Shown one piece after another: positions 51,793 to 61,140 of a stretch of 64,000 bases of DNA. Positions within the stretch are counted from its first letter, which is position 1; each line of letters begins with the position of its first letter. A program made the position numbers and the translations under genes. The stretch comes from Trichobilharzia szidati (Eukaryota > Platyhelminthes > Trematoda > Strigeidida > Schistosomatidae): positions 2,825,204 to 2,889,203 of the forward strand of contig OX235273.1 of the NCBI GenBank assembly GCA_944472155.2, in the 5' to 3' direction. The notes beneath the pieces are model-generated. The model was given only the letters and a program-made list of their open reading frames with translations. It was not told where the DNA came from and ran no database searches.

Positions 51793-52545
51793 TGGACACT
51801 AGTAACTAGTGTGATATGTCTAGTCTTTTCTTTGGTGCAGACTAAATTCTGTCAGTCAAGTTTGAAATGTGGCCACATCATGCTAGGTAGTTCGCCATCA
51901 CGGTGCACATTGATATGATAATATTAGATAGTTGGATGAAATCGGCCACAGGAAGCCTCCGACCTAGGTTTCCTGCTAGTTGGCGTTCACCAGTCAGCAG
52001 GGCGTATCTGCAACTACCTTGAAGCAGCTCATGTCCCTTCTGAGATTCGAACCCATGTCACCCAGTGAGTGTTGCAGTCACAGACATTACCACCACTGAG
52101 CTATTCGGACTCGCGTGACGTGTCTAGTCTTTTCTAGAATTCAGTTTGCACTAGTTACTAATGTCCAATCAAAATACCCACTACAGTCGTACGGGAGGTC
52201 AATCACGAGCCCGAATAGCTCAGTAGTAACTTTTGTGACTGCAACAATCACTGAGTGACGCGGGTCCGAGTCTCAGACAGGAGGGCCATGAGTTCCTTCA
52301 AGGTAGCTGCAGGTACGCCTTGCTGACTGGTGAGTGCCAACTAGCACGAAACCTAGGTCTAGGCAAGGCTTCCTGTAACCGATTGCCTCCAACTATCTAA
52401 TATCATCAAATCAATGTGCACCGTAGTGGCGAGCTACCTAGAATGATGGCCACATTGCAAAGCTGACTGACTGATAGAATTCAGTCTACACCAAAAAAAG
52501 GACTAGACACATCACACTAGTTACTAGTGTCCAATCAAAATACTA
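51793..52545. mobile_element. TAG-family SINE, two full copies inverted
   Basis: Minus copy (51793-52115): ACTAGTAACTAG at 51799-51810, hammerhead-like fold at about 51964-52013 and B box (plus GAGATTCGAACCCATG). Plus copy (about 52190-52545): tRNA-like head GAATAGCTCAGTAGTAAC, B-box-like GGGTCCGAGTCTCAG, hammerhead-like fold at 52317-52369, end ACTAGTTACTAGTGTCC. They form the largest SINE fold-back in the window. Confidence 0.8.
52317..52369 (+). ncRNA. TAG-family hammerhead-like fold, best copy
   Basis: Stem I GCCTTG/CAAGGC (6 bp), core CTGA-CTGG-TGAG, stem II GTGC/GCAC with loop CAACTA, GAAA, palindromic stem III (ACCTAGGT) and GGTC at the expected cleavage position. A few extra bases (TAGG) follow. 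Apart from the CTGG insertion it meets the hammerhead layout. Confidence 0.62.
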
Positions 52546-52850
52546 TTATGACTAATCATCATCATCACCATCGCCTTCATTTCATTTCACAGTGTTGTGT
52601 ATCTGAATTCAACTCACCATGTATTTGTCACCCTACAACTAATCTCTTATTCTAAATCAGACCGTTATAACTATGATAATAATAATAATAACCATAATAG
52701 TAATAACAAACAGTTTATTTTAAAACTTACATATAAGAATATATTGAACAAGATATTCTACGTTCAGACTGACCTTTATTTTTGAGGTCAGTTTCACGAC
52801 ATCTGTGTCGCTAAAGATGAAAGGGTTACTGAGACTATGAATGAAATGTA
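52546..52850. other. No gene; AAT-rich stretch
   Basis: A short (AAT)n at 52677-52690. The 62-codon frame at 52597-52785 has no recognisable family. Confidence 0.45.
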
Positions 52851-52985
52851 TTCAAGTTATATATGTCCAAACCAAGTTCACTTTTAAGAGTTTGAAAAAA
52901 TTTGGGCATTGGGTATATGATATTCATTATAATAAAAGAATTTTTTGTATTTCCCAATGAACGAAAAACAAGACGATATTGTTTT

Positions 52986-53028
52986 TACTGACGTTTCGCT
53001 ATTCGAAGCTAATAGCTTTATCAAAGTA
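52986..53028 (-). ncRNA. Hammerhead-like motif of PLE-2
   Basis: On minus: stem I TACT/AGTA, core TTGATAA plus A, six-bp stem II GCTATT/AATAGC, then GAAACGTC with two-bp stem III. The core differs from CTGATGA at two positions and has one extra A. Confidence 0.5.
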
Positions 53029-53146
53029 TCATTAAACCGGAATTTACAAAATCTCAGCATATATATAACAAAGAGTTAGGGGGTGAGATCTACACAATTC
53101 ATTCCTGGAGAAAATAAACTGTATATCTCCCAGAATCCAGTTCACA

Positions 53147-54013
53147 TTGGAAGCAGAATCAGATATCGGTGAACTACCATTTCTAGACTGCCTAGTTAAG
53201 AGAAGGGAAAACGGACAGTTTAGTATATCCATATTCAGGAAGAAAACCCACTCCAATAAATATTTACACTTCAAATCATCACACCCCATCAGTGGAAAGA
53301 TTTCAATTGTTTCAAGTCTTCTTAGACGAGCCCACTCTCTGATGTTAACGGATGAGAAAGAAGAAAAAGAAGAAGAAATATCAAACATTACTGAAACTCT
53401 CAAGCAAAACAACTACCCAAGGGACTTCATTAACAAAATCAACACAGACATTAAGTATGGCCGAAAACGCATTCCGAAAATATGGACCTCAACAGTCGTC
53501 ATTCCATATAGAGCAGAGACGTCAGATGATATCAGAAGAGTACTCAATCAGCTCGACATTAGAGTTTTCTTTAGAACATCAGACACACTACGAAACAACC
53601 TTGTCCATATAAAAGACCAAATCCCTAAAGTTTCTCTATCTAACTGTGTCTATAAAATAAAATGCTTGCTTGGAATGTGATGCGATATACATCGGACAAA
53701 CATCGCCAGTGAGAAATCAAAATCAGAAAAAATGAACACCGTAGAGCCGACTCTGTTCGACCACCGAGAAATTCAGTTGAACTAGAAAAGCTTGAAAAAT
53801 CATCAGCCATGGGTCTGTCGACATGCTATAGAATCAGGCCACAAAATTGATTTTGACAATATTGAAATAATCCAGAAAAAGCATTTCAGAAATCACGAAG
53901 AACGTCTAATATCAACAGAAGCACTTAATATTAAGTGGAATCCAAATTGTCTGAATAGGAACGATGGACTAAAACAGAATCTGACCTGGTTACAACACCT
54001 CCCTCCCCCATGA
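53147..54013 (+). pseudogene. PLE-2 RT end and endonuclease
   Basis: The 177-codon frame (53147-53680) reads GELPFLDCLVKRRENGQFS (end of RT palm), ISIFRKKTHSNKYLHFKSS, a Lys/Glu-rich helix (TDEKEEKEEEISNI), VVIPYRAETSDDIRRVLNQ, and SNCVYKIKCLLGM. A stop and frameshifts remove the GIY-YIG core (53680-53790). Frame 53792-54013 gives RHAIESGHKIDFDNIEIIQK, RLISTEALNIKWNPNCLNRN and the C-terminus. It is the most complete PLE-2 coding copy here. Confidence 0.85.
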
Positions 54014-54369
54014 AGTGACAAAATCAACACGAATGTGATATGCAAGTTCACTATGTAAACACACACTGCTTTTATAATTTTACACACTTATTAAATCCAA
54101 CAATCCACACTTGATTTTGTTATCTTTACCAATTGACCAACTTGACAACTAAAAATGCACCCAGACAGACGAACGATGATCAAGTTAGTAAACTTTGTTT
54201 TGATACCATAACAGACGTACTATTACCTTTGTTATTTGGTTTAGTGATCTTCATTGCTATTTTTACTTTCAATATGTCCCTTTAACTTGACCTAAGTCTA
54301 TTTTCTCACCTCTTAACTCTTTGTTATATATATGCTGAGTGGATTTTGTAAATTCTGGTTTATCAATAA

Positions 54370-54412
54370 TACTTTGATAAAGCTATTAGCATTAAATAGC
54401 GAAACGCCAGTA
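54370..54412 (+). ncRNA. Hammerhead-like motif of PLE-2
   Basis: Stem I TACT/AGTA, TTGATAA plus A, stem II GCTATT/AATAGC, then GAAACGCC; the cleavage triplet GTC is changed to GCC. Opposite orientation to 52986-53028. Confidence 0.5.
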
Positions 54413-54480
54413 AAAACAACAATATCGTTTTGTTTTTCATTCATTCATTGGGAAATACAAAAACCTTTATTATAATGAAA

Positions 54481-54860
54481 TGAGTTCAAAAGAAAAAGGT
54501 ATAGTTCATTAGGTAAACATTATTCATTGAGGACCCCGTTTTTAAAATAAGCCGCATTCAATTGAACTGTGAACAAGATTTGACAGAACAGTTCCAAAAT
54601 AATTGGGCACCAAGTGAGAAGCAGGCACATATGTAAAAATTATATTTGTAAAATCTCAGCAAAATTGAAGGCAGTAATTTTAACGTTTCCTGCGTTTGGC
54701 AAACTGGTGCGAACTTCTTAAGGGAAATTAATTGAAATTAAAATAATAGACGTTTATATATAAGTAGGACGTCTCTTAAATTTTAAAAAGACTTTGTACA
54801 GTCATATGAGTCATGAAACAGGCGTCAGCGTATAATAATTTTCAAGAGTTTTTTTATAGT
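54481..54860. other. No gene; shared motif at 54553-54610
   Basis: Contains GAACAAGATTTGACAG and AATTGGGCACCAAGTGAG, related to 875-935 and to the reverse of 9830-9892. Otherwise nothing recognised. Confidence 0.45.
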
Positions 54861-54862
54861 TT

Positions 54863-55428
54863 GACCGCGGATTGATATCAGTTAGGGAACCATTGAAATC
54901 CAACTAGGAGTACTGGACATTTCTTTCATCCTAGTTTAGGATTCATCGGCAGCACGCATCCGTTGCTGGGTGTTAAACCCAGGATCTCCTGGTTACAAGG
55001 TATGTTCGTATAACATTCAGTCACTGGGGTCCCGATTCAATGGCCCAAATGAAATCCTTACAAATCAACTCTTGACAATTGATCTGATGCTCACTAGTGA
55101 CTTCCTACAGGAAGGTGTTTCCTGGAATTCTAGTGAGAAGTGGTGACTACTGGGGTCCTTCCAGTCGGGAGTAAGGATGGGTTTCCAGGCGTTTACACTG
55201 ATCGGTGTTAGTCGCGCTAATATCATGAATTGGTAGAAGTTAGAATTCATGGAATGGCCATTGAATCGGGTCCCAGTGGCTTGCTTTGTAGCCAGAAGGT
55301 CCTGAGTTCGACACTCAGCAGTGGATGCGTACTAACGATGAGTCCCAAACTAGGATGAAACAGCTGTCCAGTATTCCAGTACTGGTTTTCAATGCTCCTC
55401 TAACTGATATCAATCCTTCGTCAATCTC
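54863..55428. mobile_element. FB element, full layout with opposed hammerhead arms
   Basis: Left minus part (54863-55050) includes hammerhead, B box and tRNA-like head. Right plus part (55080-55428) includes CCTTCCAGTCGGGAGTAAGG, GAATTGGTAGAAGTTAG, GGTCCTGAGTTCGACAC and a right hammerhead (55329-55374). About 30 bp between them is not FB body. Confidence 0.8.
55329..55374 (+). ncRNA. FB-family hammerhead-like fold
   Basis: Stem I TACT/AGTA, core ACGATGA (consensus among FB copies is CCGATGA), stem II GTCC/GGAT with loop CAAACTA, GAAA box, palindromic stem III ACAGCTGT, cleavage-type GTC. The U4 position differs from the canonical CTGATGA. Confidence 0.6.
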
Positions 55429-55627
55429 GAGAAAATATTATAAATAAAATTGCATGAATTGTGATCAGAATTTGACCTCAGATTTACAAATATTAGTCTA
55501 CTTTTGCTAAACATTGTAAACAGCGTGTATTTTTGCATCATACCATAGTGATTGTGTTCAAATAAAGTTCATGGTTGTAGATAACTGAATATGAAAAATA
55601 TATGTGCATTGCGGTATACAGTGGTGT

Positions 55628-55963
55628 TGTAGCAACAGAAGACAAGGGCCAGGTAACAGATCATTTATTAAGGAAATCAACGCATATTTATATATTTTCA
55701 TGTACATTATTATAGATTAGTTAAGCAAACAAACACAGTCTTCTGATTGGTTGTTTCTCACTTAAAGTTAATCTTTCATCTCTTTGTGACTGTTTCTTGA
55801 ATGTCAACTCCTCTATATGTTAACTGTATCCGCCTACGCAAAGTCTGCTATGGTCGGTTTTGAATCAGTCTTTGTTCATACTTTCTCACGACAAATCTTG
55901 AGAACGTAAACACTGACGTAAATTACTGTCTACCAATTTGGCTAGTAGACAGCTGTCATCACA
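55628..55963 (-). mobile_element. Solo LTR of an LTR retrotransposon
   Basis: 336 bp, TGTAGCAACAGAAGAC ... CTGTCATCACA, flanked by GTGT at 55624-55627 and 55964-55967. TATA-like and polyadenylation-like sequences are in the same relative places as in the other three copies. Confidence 0.83.
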
Positions 55964-56047
55964 GTGTGAGTGTGTGTATATAGATCAACAACTGTAAATC
56001 ATTTGCTAGCGCCTCTGTAAGAAGATATAGACAAACGGGAATTTAGG

Positions 56048-56159
56048 TCAAGTCAATGCACATTTAAGAAATCAGCGTTTAATGTGTGTCGGTGTGTGTG
56101 TTATCACACACACACCGACACACATTAAACGCTGATTTCTTAAATGTGCATTGACTTGA
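56048..56159. repeat. Near-perfect 112-bp palindrome
   Basis: Arms mirror each other about 56103/56104 with one mismatch next to the centre, and include (GT)n/(CA)n. The palindrome ends exactly where the RTE-a copy begins. No homologous copy was seen elsewhere in the window. Confidence 0.9.
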
Positions 56160-56895
56160 TCCTGGGCAACACCAACAGCAACAACAACAACAGACAACGA
56201 TCAGCATAAATGGGAGGAACCTGAAAGAAACAACCTCTTTTACCTACCTGAGAAGCATCGTTTCAACTACAGGCGGACAGAACTGATGAGGATATCAAAG
56301 CAGTGAGGATCGGAAAATCAAGACAAGCTTTCACTACTCTCACCAAGTCTGTGTGGAGGTCAACAGCACTCAGCATCAAAACGAAGATAAGATCCGGATT
56401 TTCAAATTTAATGGGAAGTCAGTCAGTGCTACTTTACACGGATCAGAGACTTGCACTGCGCGTCATAAAGAGCATATCAAACAAACTACAGACCTTCATT
56501 AACAGTTGTCTTCGCTCAATACTACTCAAGATCACATGGCCAGAAAAGATCAGCAACAGAGATCTCTGGCAATGAGCGACCCAACTCAGCAGTAACCGAG
56601 TGTGCAACAAATATGCAGGAAGAAATGGAGATGGATTGGCTGGCCATACTCTGAGAACACAAACAATCAAGTGACATCACTAGACAAGCCATTCCTCGAG
56701 TAGAACCTGAAAGGGAAGCGGCGAGTTGGTCGTCAGTGCAAGTGTGACTTGGAGGAGGTCATGTGAAGAGGAGATGAAAACGTGTGGGCAGACTTGTAGC
56801 CAGGTGAAGACTCTAGCAGAGAATCGAACGCAATGGAGACGCACGGCTGAATCCCTATGTTCCTCTAGGAATTAAAGGATACAATAATAATAATG
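56160..56895 (+). mobile_element. RTE-a LINE, 5'-truncated
   Basis: Starts in the Gln-rich linker, then INGRNLKETTSFTYL. Frame 56303-56575: RIGKSRQAFTTLTKSVWRS, VIKSISNKLQTFINSCLRSI. WIG-type block, then the end CCTATGTTCCTCTAGGAATT with (AAT)n. It abuts the palindrome at 56048-56159. Confidence 0.85.
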
Positions 56896-56929
56896 TGTGA
56901 CAACTGAAAGTGTAATGGCAACCCGAGTC

Positions 56930-57012
56930 ACAACATTATTCCGACCACCCTCATGGTCTGGGACTCTACCAGTTGAGCTAAAAGAATCAGCAGTTAGCCA
57001 TGTGTGAAAATT
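56930..57012 (-). mobile_element. tRNA-derived sequence
   Basis: On minus: TTAGCTCAACTGGTAGAGTC, a good A box, but no proper B box (GTGACTCGGGTTGCC) and no acceptor pairing. Probably a SINE head or decayed tRNA copy. Confidence 0.4.
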
Positions 57013-57044
57013 TCATAACAAAGACTTTGATAAAATTTTGATTT

Positions 57045-57869
57045 ATAATAATATTATAATAATAATTTGTTTTATTCCCAAAGAGTACTAATGTTATAGT
57101 ATAAAATTTTCAGCATTTTATCGAATAATATTAATAACAATTATAAAAATAATATTGCAGCATTATTAATGAAAGTGCCTATTGGTATTAGTAGTGGTAT
57201 GACCAAGTAAGATCAGAGGATAGAACTATACCAAGGTATTTTGTATTAAACCTAGTTTCCATTACAGTCCTCTGTATGCCACAAGCATCGTGTGTACTAA
57301 CCAATCGTTGTAGATCACGGTTATGTCTGAAGGTGAAGTCAATAGTCGGGCATTTTGGGGGATTTAATGTAAGACCATTTAGCTTAGACCACTGACTGGT
57401 GTCCGAAAAGACGCTATTAAGTTTGAAACAGTCTGATTGGGACTTGACAGGAAGCAAGACGGTCAGATCATTAACGCATTTCACGATGTTAATTTCATCC
57501 CAAAGAGGTGAGTGATGTACGAAGAAGGGATAAAGAAAACGAGAGAGAACAGCATCCTGAAGAACGCCAGCTTCAGTAAGCAAGGCTGAAGAAGACTCAC
57601 CCTAATATACAGTATACTGCATTCTATTTGAGAAATAAGAATGCAACCAGTTAACAGCCCATTAGTCAGTTTCTTTATTAAAGGAAAGCTAATTTAACAA
57701 AAGGCATCTAGGTACTGAGTCAAAAGTAGATGTGTAGTCTGGCCCATTTGTCTAAGGATGAGACAGTGTTATGATATAGAACAGCAACAGCATCTAAAGT
57801 ACTTCTGCCCTGCCTATAATCAAACTCTTTGGGATCATTAAAACTTTTTAAATAGAGTACAGGGTTTAA
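57045..57869 (-). mobile_element. CR1-like LINE, runs into the assembly gap
   Basis: The 3' tail lies at 57055-57130 (plus TTGTTTTATTCCC ... AAAATTTTCAGCAT). Coding at 57188-57583 on minus: FFVHHSPLWDEINIVKCVND then LTVLLPVKSQ, NGLTLNPPKCPTIDFTF, FNTKYLGIVLSSDLTWSYH. The YADD box is changed to CVND. Further RT sequence continues up to the gap at 57870. Confidence 0.82.
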
Positions 57870-58369
57870 NNNNNNNNNNNNNNNNNNNNNNNNNNNNNNN
57901 NNNNNNNNNNNNNNNNNNNNNNNNNNNNNNNNNNNNNNNNNNNNNNNNNNNNNNNNNNNNNNNNNNNNNNNNNNNNNNNNNNNNNNNNNNNNNNNNNNNN
58001 NNNNNNNNNNNNNNNNNNNNNNNNNNNNNNNNNNNNNNNNNNNNNNNNNNNNNNNNNNNNNNNNNNNNNNNNNNNNNNNNNNNNNNNNNNNNNNNNNNNN
58101 NNNNNNNNNNNNNNNNNNNNNNNNNNNNNNNNNNNNNNNNNNNNNNNNNNNNNNNNNNNNNNNNNNNNNNNNNNNNNNNNNNNNNNNNNNNNNNNNNNNN
58201 NNNNNNNNNNNNNNNNNNNNNNNNNNNNNNNNNNNNNNNNNNNNNNNNNNNNNNNNNNNNNNNNNNNNNNNNNNNNNNNNNNNNNNNNNNNNNNNNNNNN
58301 NNNNNNNNNNNNNNNNNNNNNNNNNNNNNNNNNNNNNNNNNNNNNNNNNNNNNNNNNNNNNNNNNNNNN
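57870..58369. other. Assembly gap of exactly 500 N
   Basis: 500 unknown bases; the round size suggests a placeholder. CR1 enters on the left and RTE-b appears on the right. An apparent open frame at 57838-58383 exists only because of the N run. Confidence 0.99.
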
Positions 58370-59000
58370 AGTGCGGAAAACATGAAAAGATTAGGTGTCT
58401 TTAATCATAGGTGTCTGCGTTCTATCTCCCGTGTGATGTGGTATAATAGGGTGAGCAATATTGAGGTGAGGTTTCGGTCGAGGGATGGGTAAGGAGGGGG
58501 AATCAATCGACGAGGCTGTGAAGCTACATCGATTGAGATGGTTAGGACATGTGTTACGCATGCCTTCCTCGACTGGCAATGTTAGCTGACATAGAGTCAG
58601 GTTGGAAAAGAGTTAGCCAGTGGTGGTCAAACCAAAACATGGCTTCATCAGTCAATCAAATCCACAACAGTTAGTTCAAGCCACGTAGGAAAGTGTAGAC
58701 TTCATGGCTGTTTGCTGTCCTCGGGACGGTAAAAACCAATGAAGGCTGGAGATAATTGGTGGCACCATGGCTCAAAATCGTTCTCAGTGGTGCAGATGCA
58801 ACCACTCCTTGTGATTTACAATGACCAATAAAACTATATTGTTCTTCGTTATCACTATTCTTTTTGCCTCATATCTCTGTTTACTGTCTCTATTTTGTTT
58901 TTCTTTTTACTTTCTTCTCTTGTTTTGTGTGCCAATTGAAGTGTGGTAACTCGAACTGTTGCATATCAGTGCCAAGACCTATGCTGAAACCAGTCAGTAA
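58370..59000 (+). mobile_element. RTE-b LINE fragment
   Basis: Plus reads KRLGVFNHRCLRSISRVMWY, NRVSNIEVRFRSRDG, KLHRLRWLGHVLRMPS-like, then SSTLPMLADIESGWKR and GGQTKTWLHQSI. The region to 59000 matches 13448-13800 in reverse. The frame at 58864-59082 is a hydrophobic stretch shared with 13444-13677. 5' part lost in the gap. Confidence 0.68.
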
Positions 59001-59311
59001 GGGACTCCTCAACTTGATTACCATTCAGTTAATACACCCATTAACTCTCGAAGTTGATGTTATTTTTAGTTTTAACAAGTAACCAGGTGGCTTATGTTGG
59101 TTCAGCAACCTAGAGATCATATGATTTGCCAACTGAAACAACGAATCTGCCTTGGTTAATTATCTATCACTGAAGTGAAAATACATCCAGTTGATGAGTC
59201 CTATTCAGGAAAACAGGATGACTCCTAGAATCCACGGATAGCTATCATCAGACAGGTAATTTCAAATTAGATACCAAGGGAATATTAAAGCATCGATTCA
59301 TGGAGTCTATA
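59001..59311 (+). mobile_element. Sm-alpha remnant
   Basis: At 59175-59250: AAATACATCCAGTTGATGAG, a short stem II region and GGAAAACAGG, then CTAGAATCCAC. It resembles the Sm-alpha hammerhead, with the TTGATGAG core nearly intact but stem II broken. The remaining sequence is unassigned. Confidence 0.5.
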
Positions 59312-59615
59312 TGTAACAACAGAAGACAAGGGTCAGGCAACAGATCCTTTATTAAGGAAAATCAACACATATTTATAGATTTCAATCTACATTATTGTAG
59401 ATTTTTGTTAGTAGAAAATACAGTCCTTTGATTGGTTGTTTCTCACAGAAACTAAACCTTGCATCTCTTTGTGGCTGTGTCAGATCATCCATATGCTAAC
59501 TGTATCCGCCTACGCAAAGCCTTTGTTCTGATTTTCTCACGACCAATATTGGGAACATAAACATTGACGTCAATTACTGTCTACCAACTTTGGCTAGCAG
59601 CCAGCTCTCACCACA
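59312..59615 (-). mobile_element. Solo LTR of an LTR retrotransposon, shorter copy
   Basis: 304 bp, TGTAACAACAGAAGAC ... GCTCTCACCACA, flanked by TATA at 59308-59311 and 59616-59619. Small deletions inside relative to the 336-340-bp copies. Confidence 0.8.
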
Positions 59616-59699
59616 TATATACCAGGATGATGTTAATTCATTCTGTTTGGAATTAAATCAAAAATTCATACAATTAAACAATCAAAGCAAATCAAGTAT

Positions 59700-59850
59700 T
59701 TTTACTTTGGCGGTTGAAGCAATGAGCACTGGGTTTGATTTTCAGTGTGGGGACTCCATGACTCTTTGAGGAGTGCAGCCATTTCCGGTTGATGTGTCCC
59801 AAATAGGTCGAAACTGGCATACTGGATCCCACTTCTAGTCACCGTCCACT
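59700..59850 (+). mobile_element. Sm-alpha SINE, degenerate
   Basis: GAGCACTGGGTTTGATTTTC (B-box region), then TTTCCGGTTGATGTGTCCC, AAATAGGTCGAAACTGG and CACTTCTAGTCACCGTCC. Hammerhead core TTGATGT and GAAA are recognisable. Confidence 0.7.
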
Positions 59851-59889
59851 GAATAACAACATACTAATCCTCAGAAGAACCTGACTAAG

Positions 59890-60015
59890 TTTACCAGTTC
59901 ATTAGTTAACCAGCTGGCCCTAAACCCGGATAAAGAAAGAAGGTTAGGTAGGCATGGGGATAGTGACCCTACCCAGAAAGTCAAAACGTTAGCTACAGAA
60001 AATTTATCGAAAATA
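59890..60015 (+). mobile_element. SINE-B-like remnant
   Basis: GATAAAGAAAGAAGGTTAGG and AGTGACCCTACCC resemble the SINE-B body (TAAAGAGAGAAGGTTGGG). Weak. Confidence 0.3.
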
Positions 60016-60139
60016 AATGTATTCTTCTCAAGAATCGGACAGACGGAATGATGCTGTCTGCTCAAAGCCTTCAGGAAGCAAAACAACCGATATGTTTCCT
60101 TTCGATGAGAGATAAAATAAGCATTTGGAAATGAAAATG

Positions 60140-60320
60140 TTCGGATGAACCTTAAATCTGGTAAATGAGAAGATATGACATAAAACTGCTAGGAATCTCC
60201 GAGAGAAATCGTAGGTCCAACCAGCTAACGAGAACTGCAGAGGACAGAATAAAATCGAGTTGTGCTATTGATGTCCTGTCTTCCATAAGGAACCCACAAA
60301 GGACTAAAAATAATGATCCT
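60140..60320 (+). mobile_element. RTE-a 3' fragment
   Basis: LTRTAEDRIKSSCAIDVLSS then IRNPQRTK matches the RTE-a C-terminus (LKRTAENRTKWRCVVEALCS). It ends AGGAACCCACAAAGG. Confidence 0.7.
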
Positions 60321-60360
60321 CAGACAGCGCCAAGGTGTAAACAAATAATAATTGAGTCCC

Positions 60361-60540
60361 CAGGAGGTAAATCTCGTGGCCTTATTGGTCTAGTGGATAA
60401 CGCCTTGGCTTTTGAAGTGCTGGGGGCTGAGTTCGACACTCATTACTCTCTGTGGATGTAGGTACAACTAGCTGAAGAATCCTAAATAGGCTGAAACGCA
60501 CAACTTTCATTCTACTGCCGGTCACCATCGACCAAACAGT
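60361..60540 (+). mobile_element. Sm-alpha SINE
   Basis: Head CTCGTGGCCTTATTGGTCTA and GTGGATAACGCCTTGG; B box GAGTTCGACACTC; hammerhead-like 60456-60520 (TACAACTAGCTGAAGAATCC, AGGCTGAAACGC, ATTCTACTGCCGGTCACC). CTGATGAG has become CTGAAGAA. Confidence 0.75.
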
Positions 60541-60955
60541 ATCCTCACTTCTCTCAACTCTCATTCCTTACAATAACATAAAGATATATACATATTCAAT
60601 TCTTATCGAGAGATAATTGTTCGCAATCCAACAAACATAGAAAGCATAGATAGGATGCCTAGAACAATACGTAGAGACACACAAACAAGCGCGCGCTCGA
60701 GAAAAGGATAATAACAAAATAACTTTTACTGATAAACAACTAATTTATCAAGGTAAACATGTTTATAAACTCTGTAGAAAATTTGATAAACTAATTTCAG
60801 GATTTAAAAAATAAACAAATTAAATTTTCGCGCGCGCGCGCGCAAACACACACACACTGAGATAATGTTTGGAATAGAATCAGTTAATCGATAAGTGGAA
60901 TATAAGCAAGCTACTTATAGAAGATTATCCGAGCAAAGTGATAAGCTAAATAACT
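60541..60955. other. No gene; (CG)n/(CA)n stretch
   Basis: (CG)n then (CA)n at about 60829-60857, unusual in AT-rich DNA and able to take Z form in principle. Nothing else recognised. Confidence 0.5.
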
Positions 60956-61140
60956 TCAAGTTCGACCATGGATTGATATCAGTTAGAGAAATATTGAAAA
61001 CCAGAAGATAGAATTGAACAGGTATTTCATCCCAGTTTCGAACTCTTTGGAAGTACCCATCCATCTGGGTCTCGAACCTAGGGCACTTAGACACTGAAAA
61101 TTGATCCAATGGCCAGACCATGAATTCCAACTTCTACTAC
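60956..61140 (-). mobile_element. FB element, minus part
   Basis: GGATTGATATCAGTTAGAG, AACAGGTATTTCATCCCAG, GGGTCTCGAACCTAGGGC, GACCATGAATTCCAACTTC. Body and left arm on minus; truncated where CR1 begins. Confidence 0.68.

Larger units (their letters stand above)
52851..54480 (+). mobile_element. PLE-2 element flanked by inverted terminal repeats
   Basis: The left terminal repeat is on minus (52925-53095) and the right one on plus (54306-54479), about 170 nt each and clearly related, with coding sequence between them on plus. Inverted rather than direct ends are known among PLE insertions. The region left of 52925 adds the PLE-2 flanking segment on minus (52850-52925). Confidence 0.85.

Noticed and set aside
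53352..53612. 86-codon Lys-rich frame (start MRKKKKKKKYQTLL)
   Set aside because: Out-of-frame shadow of the PLE-2 coding frame at 53147-53680.
57838..58383. 181-codon frame
   Set aside because: Consists of the 500-N gap.
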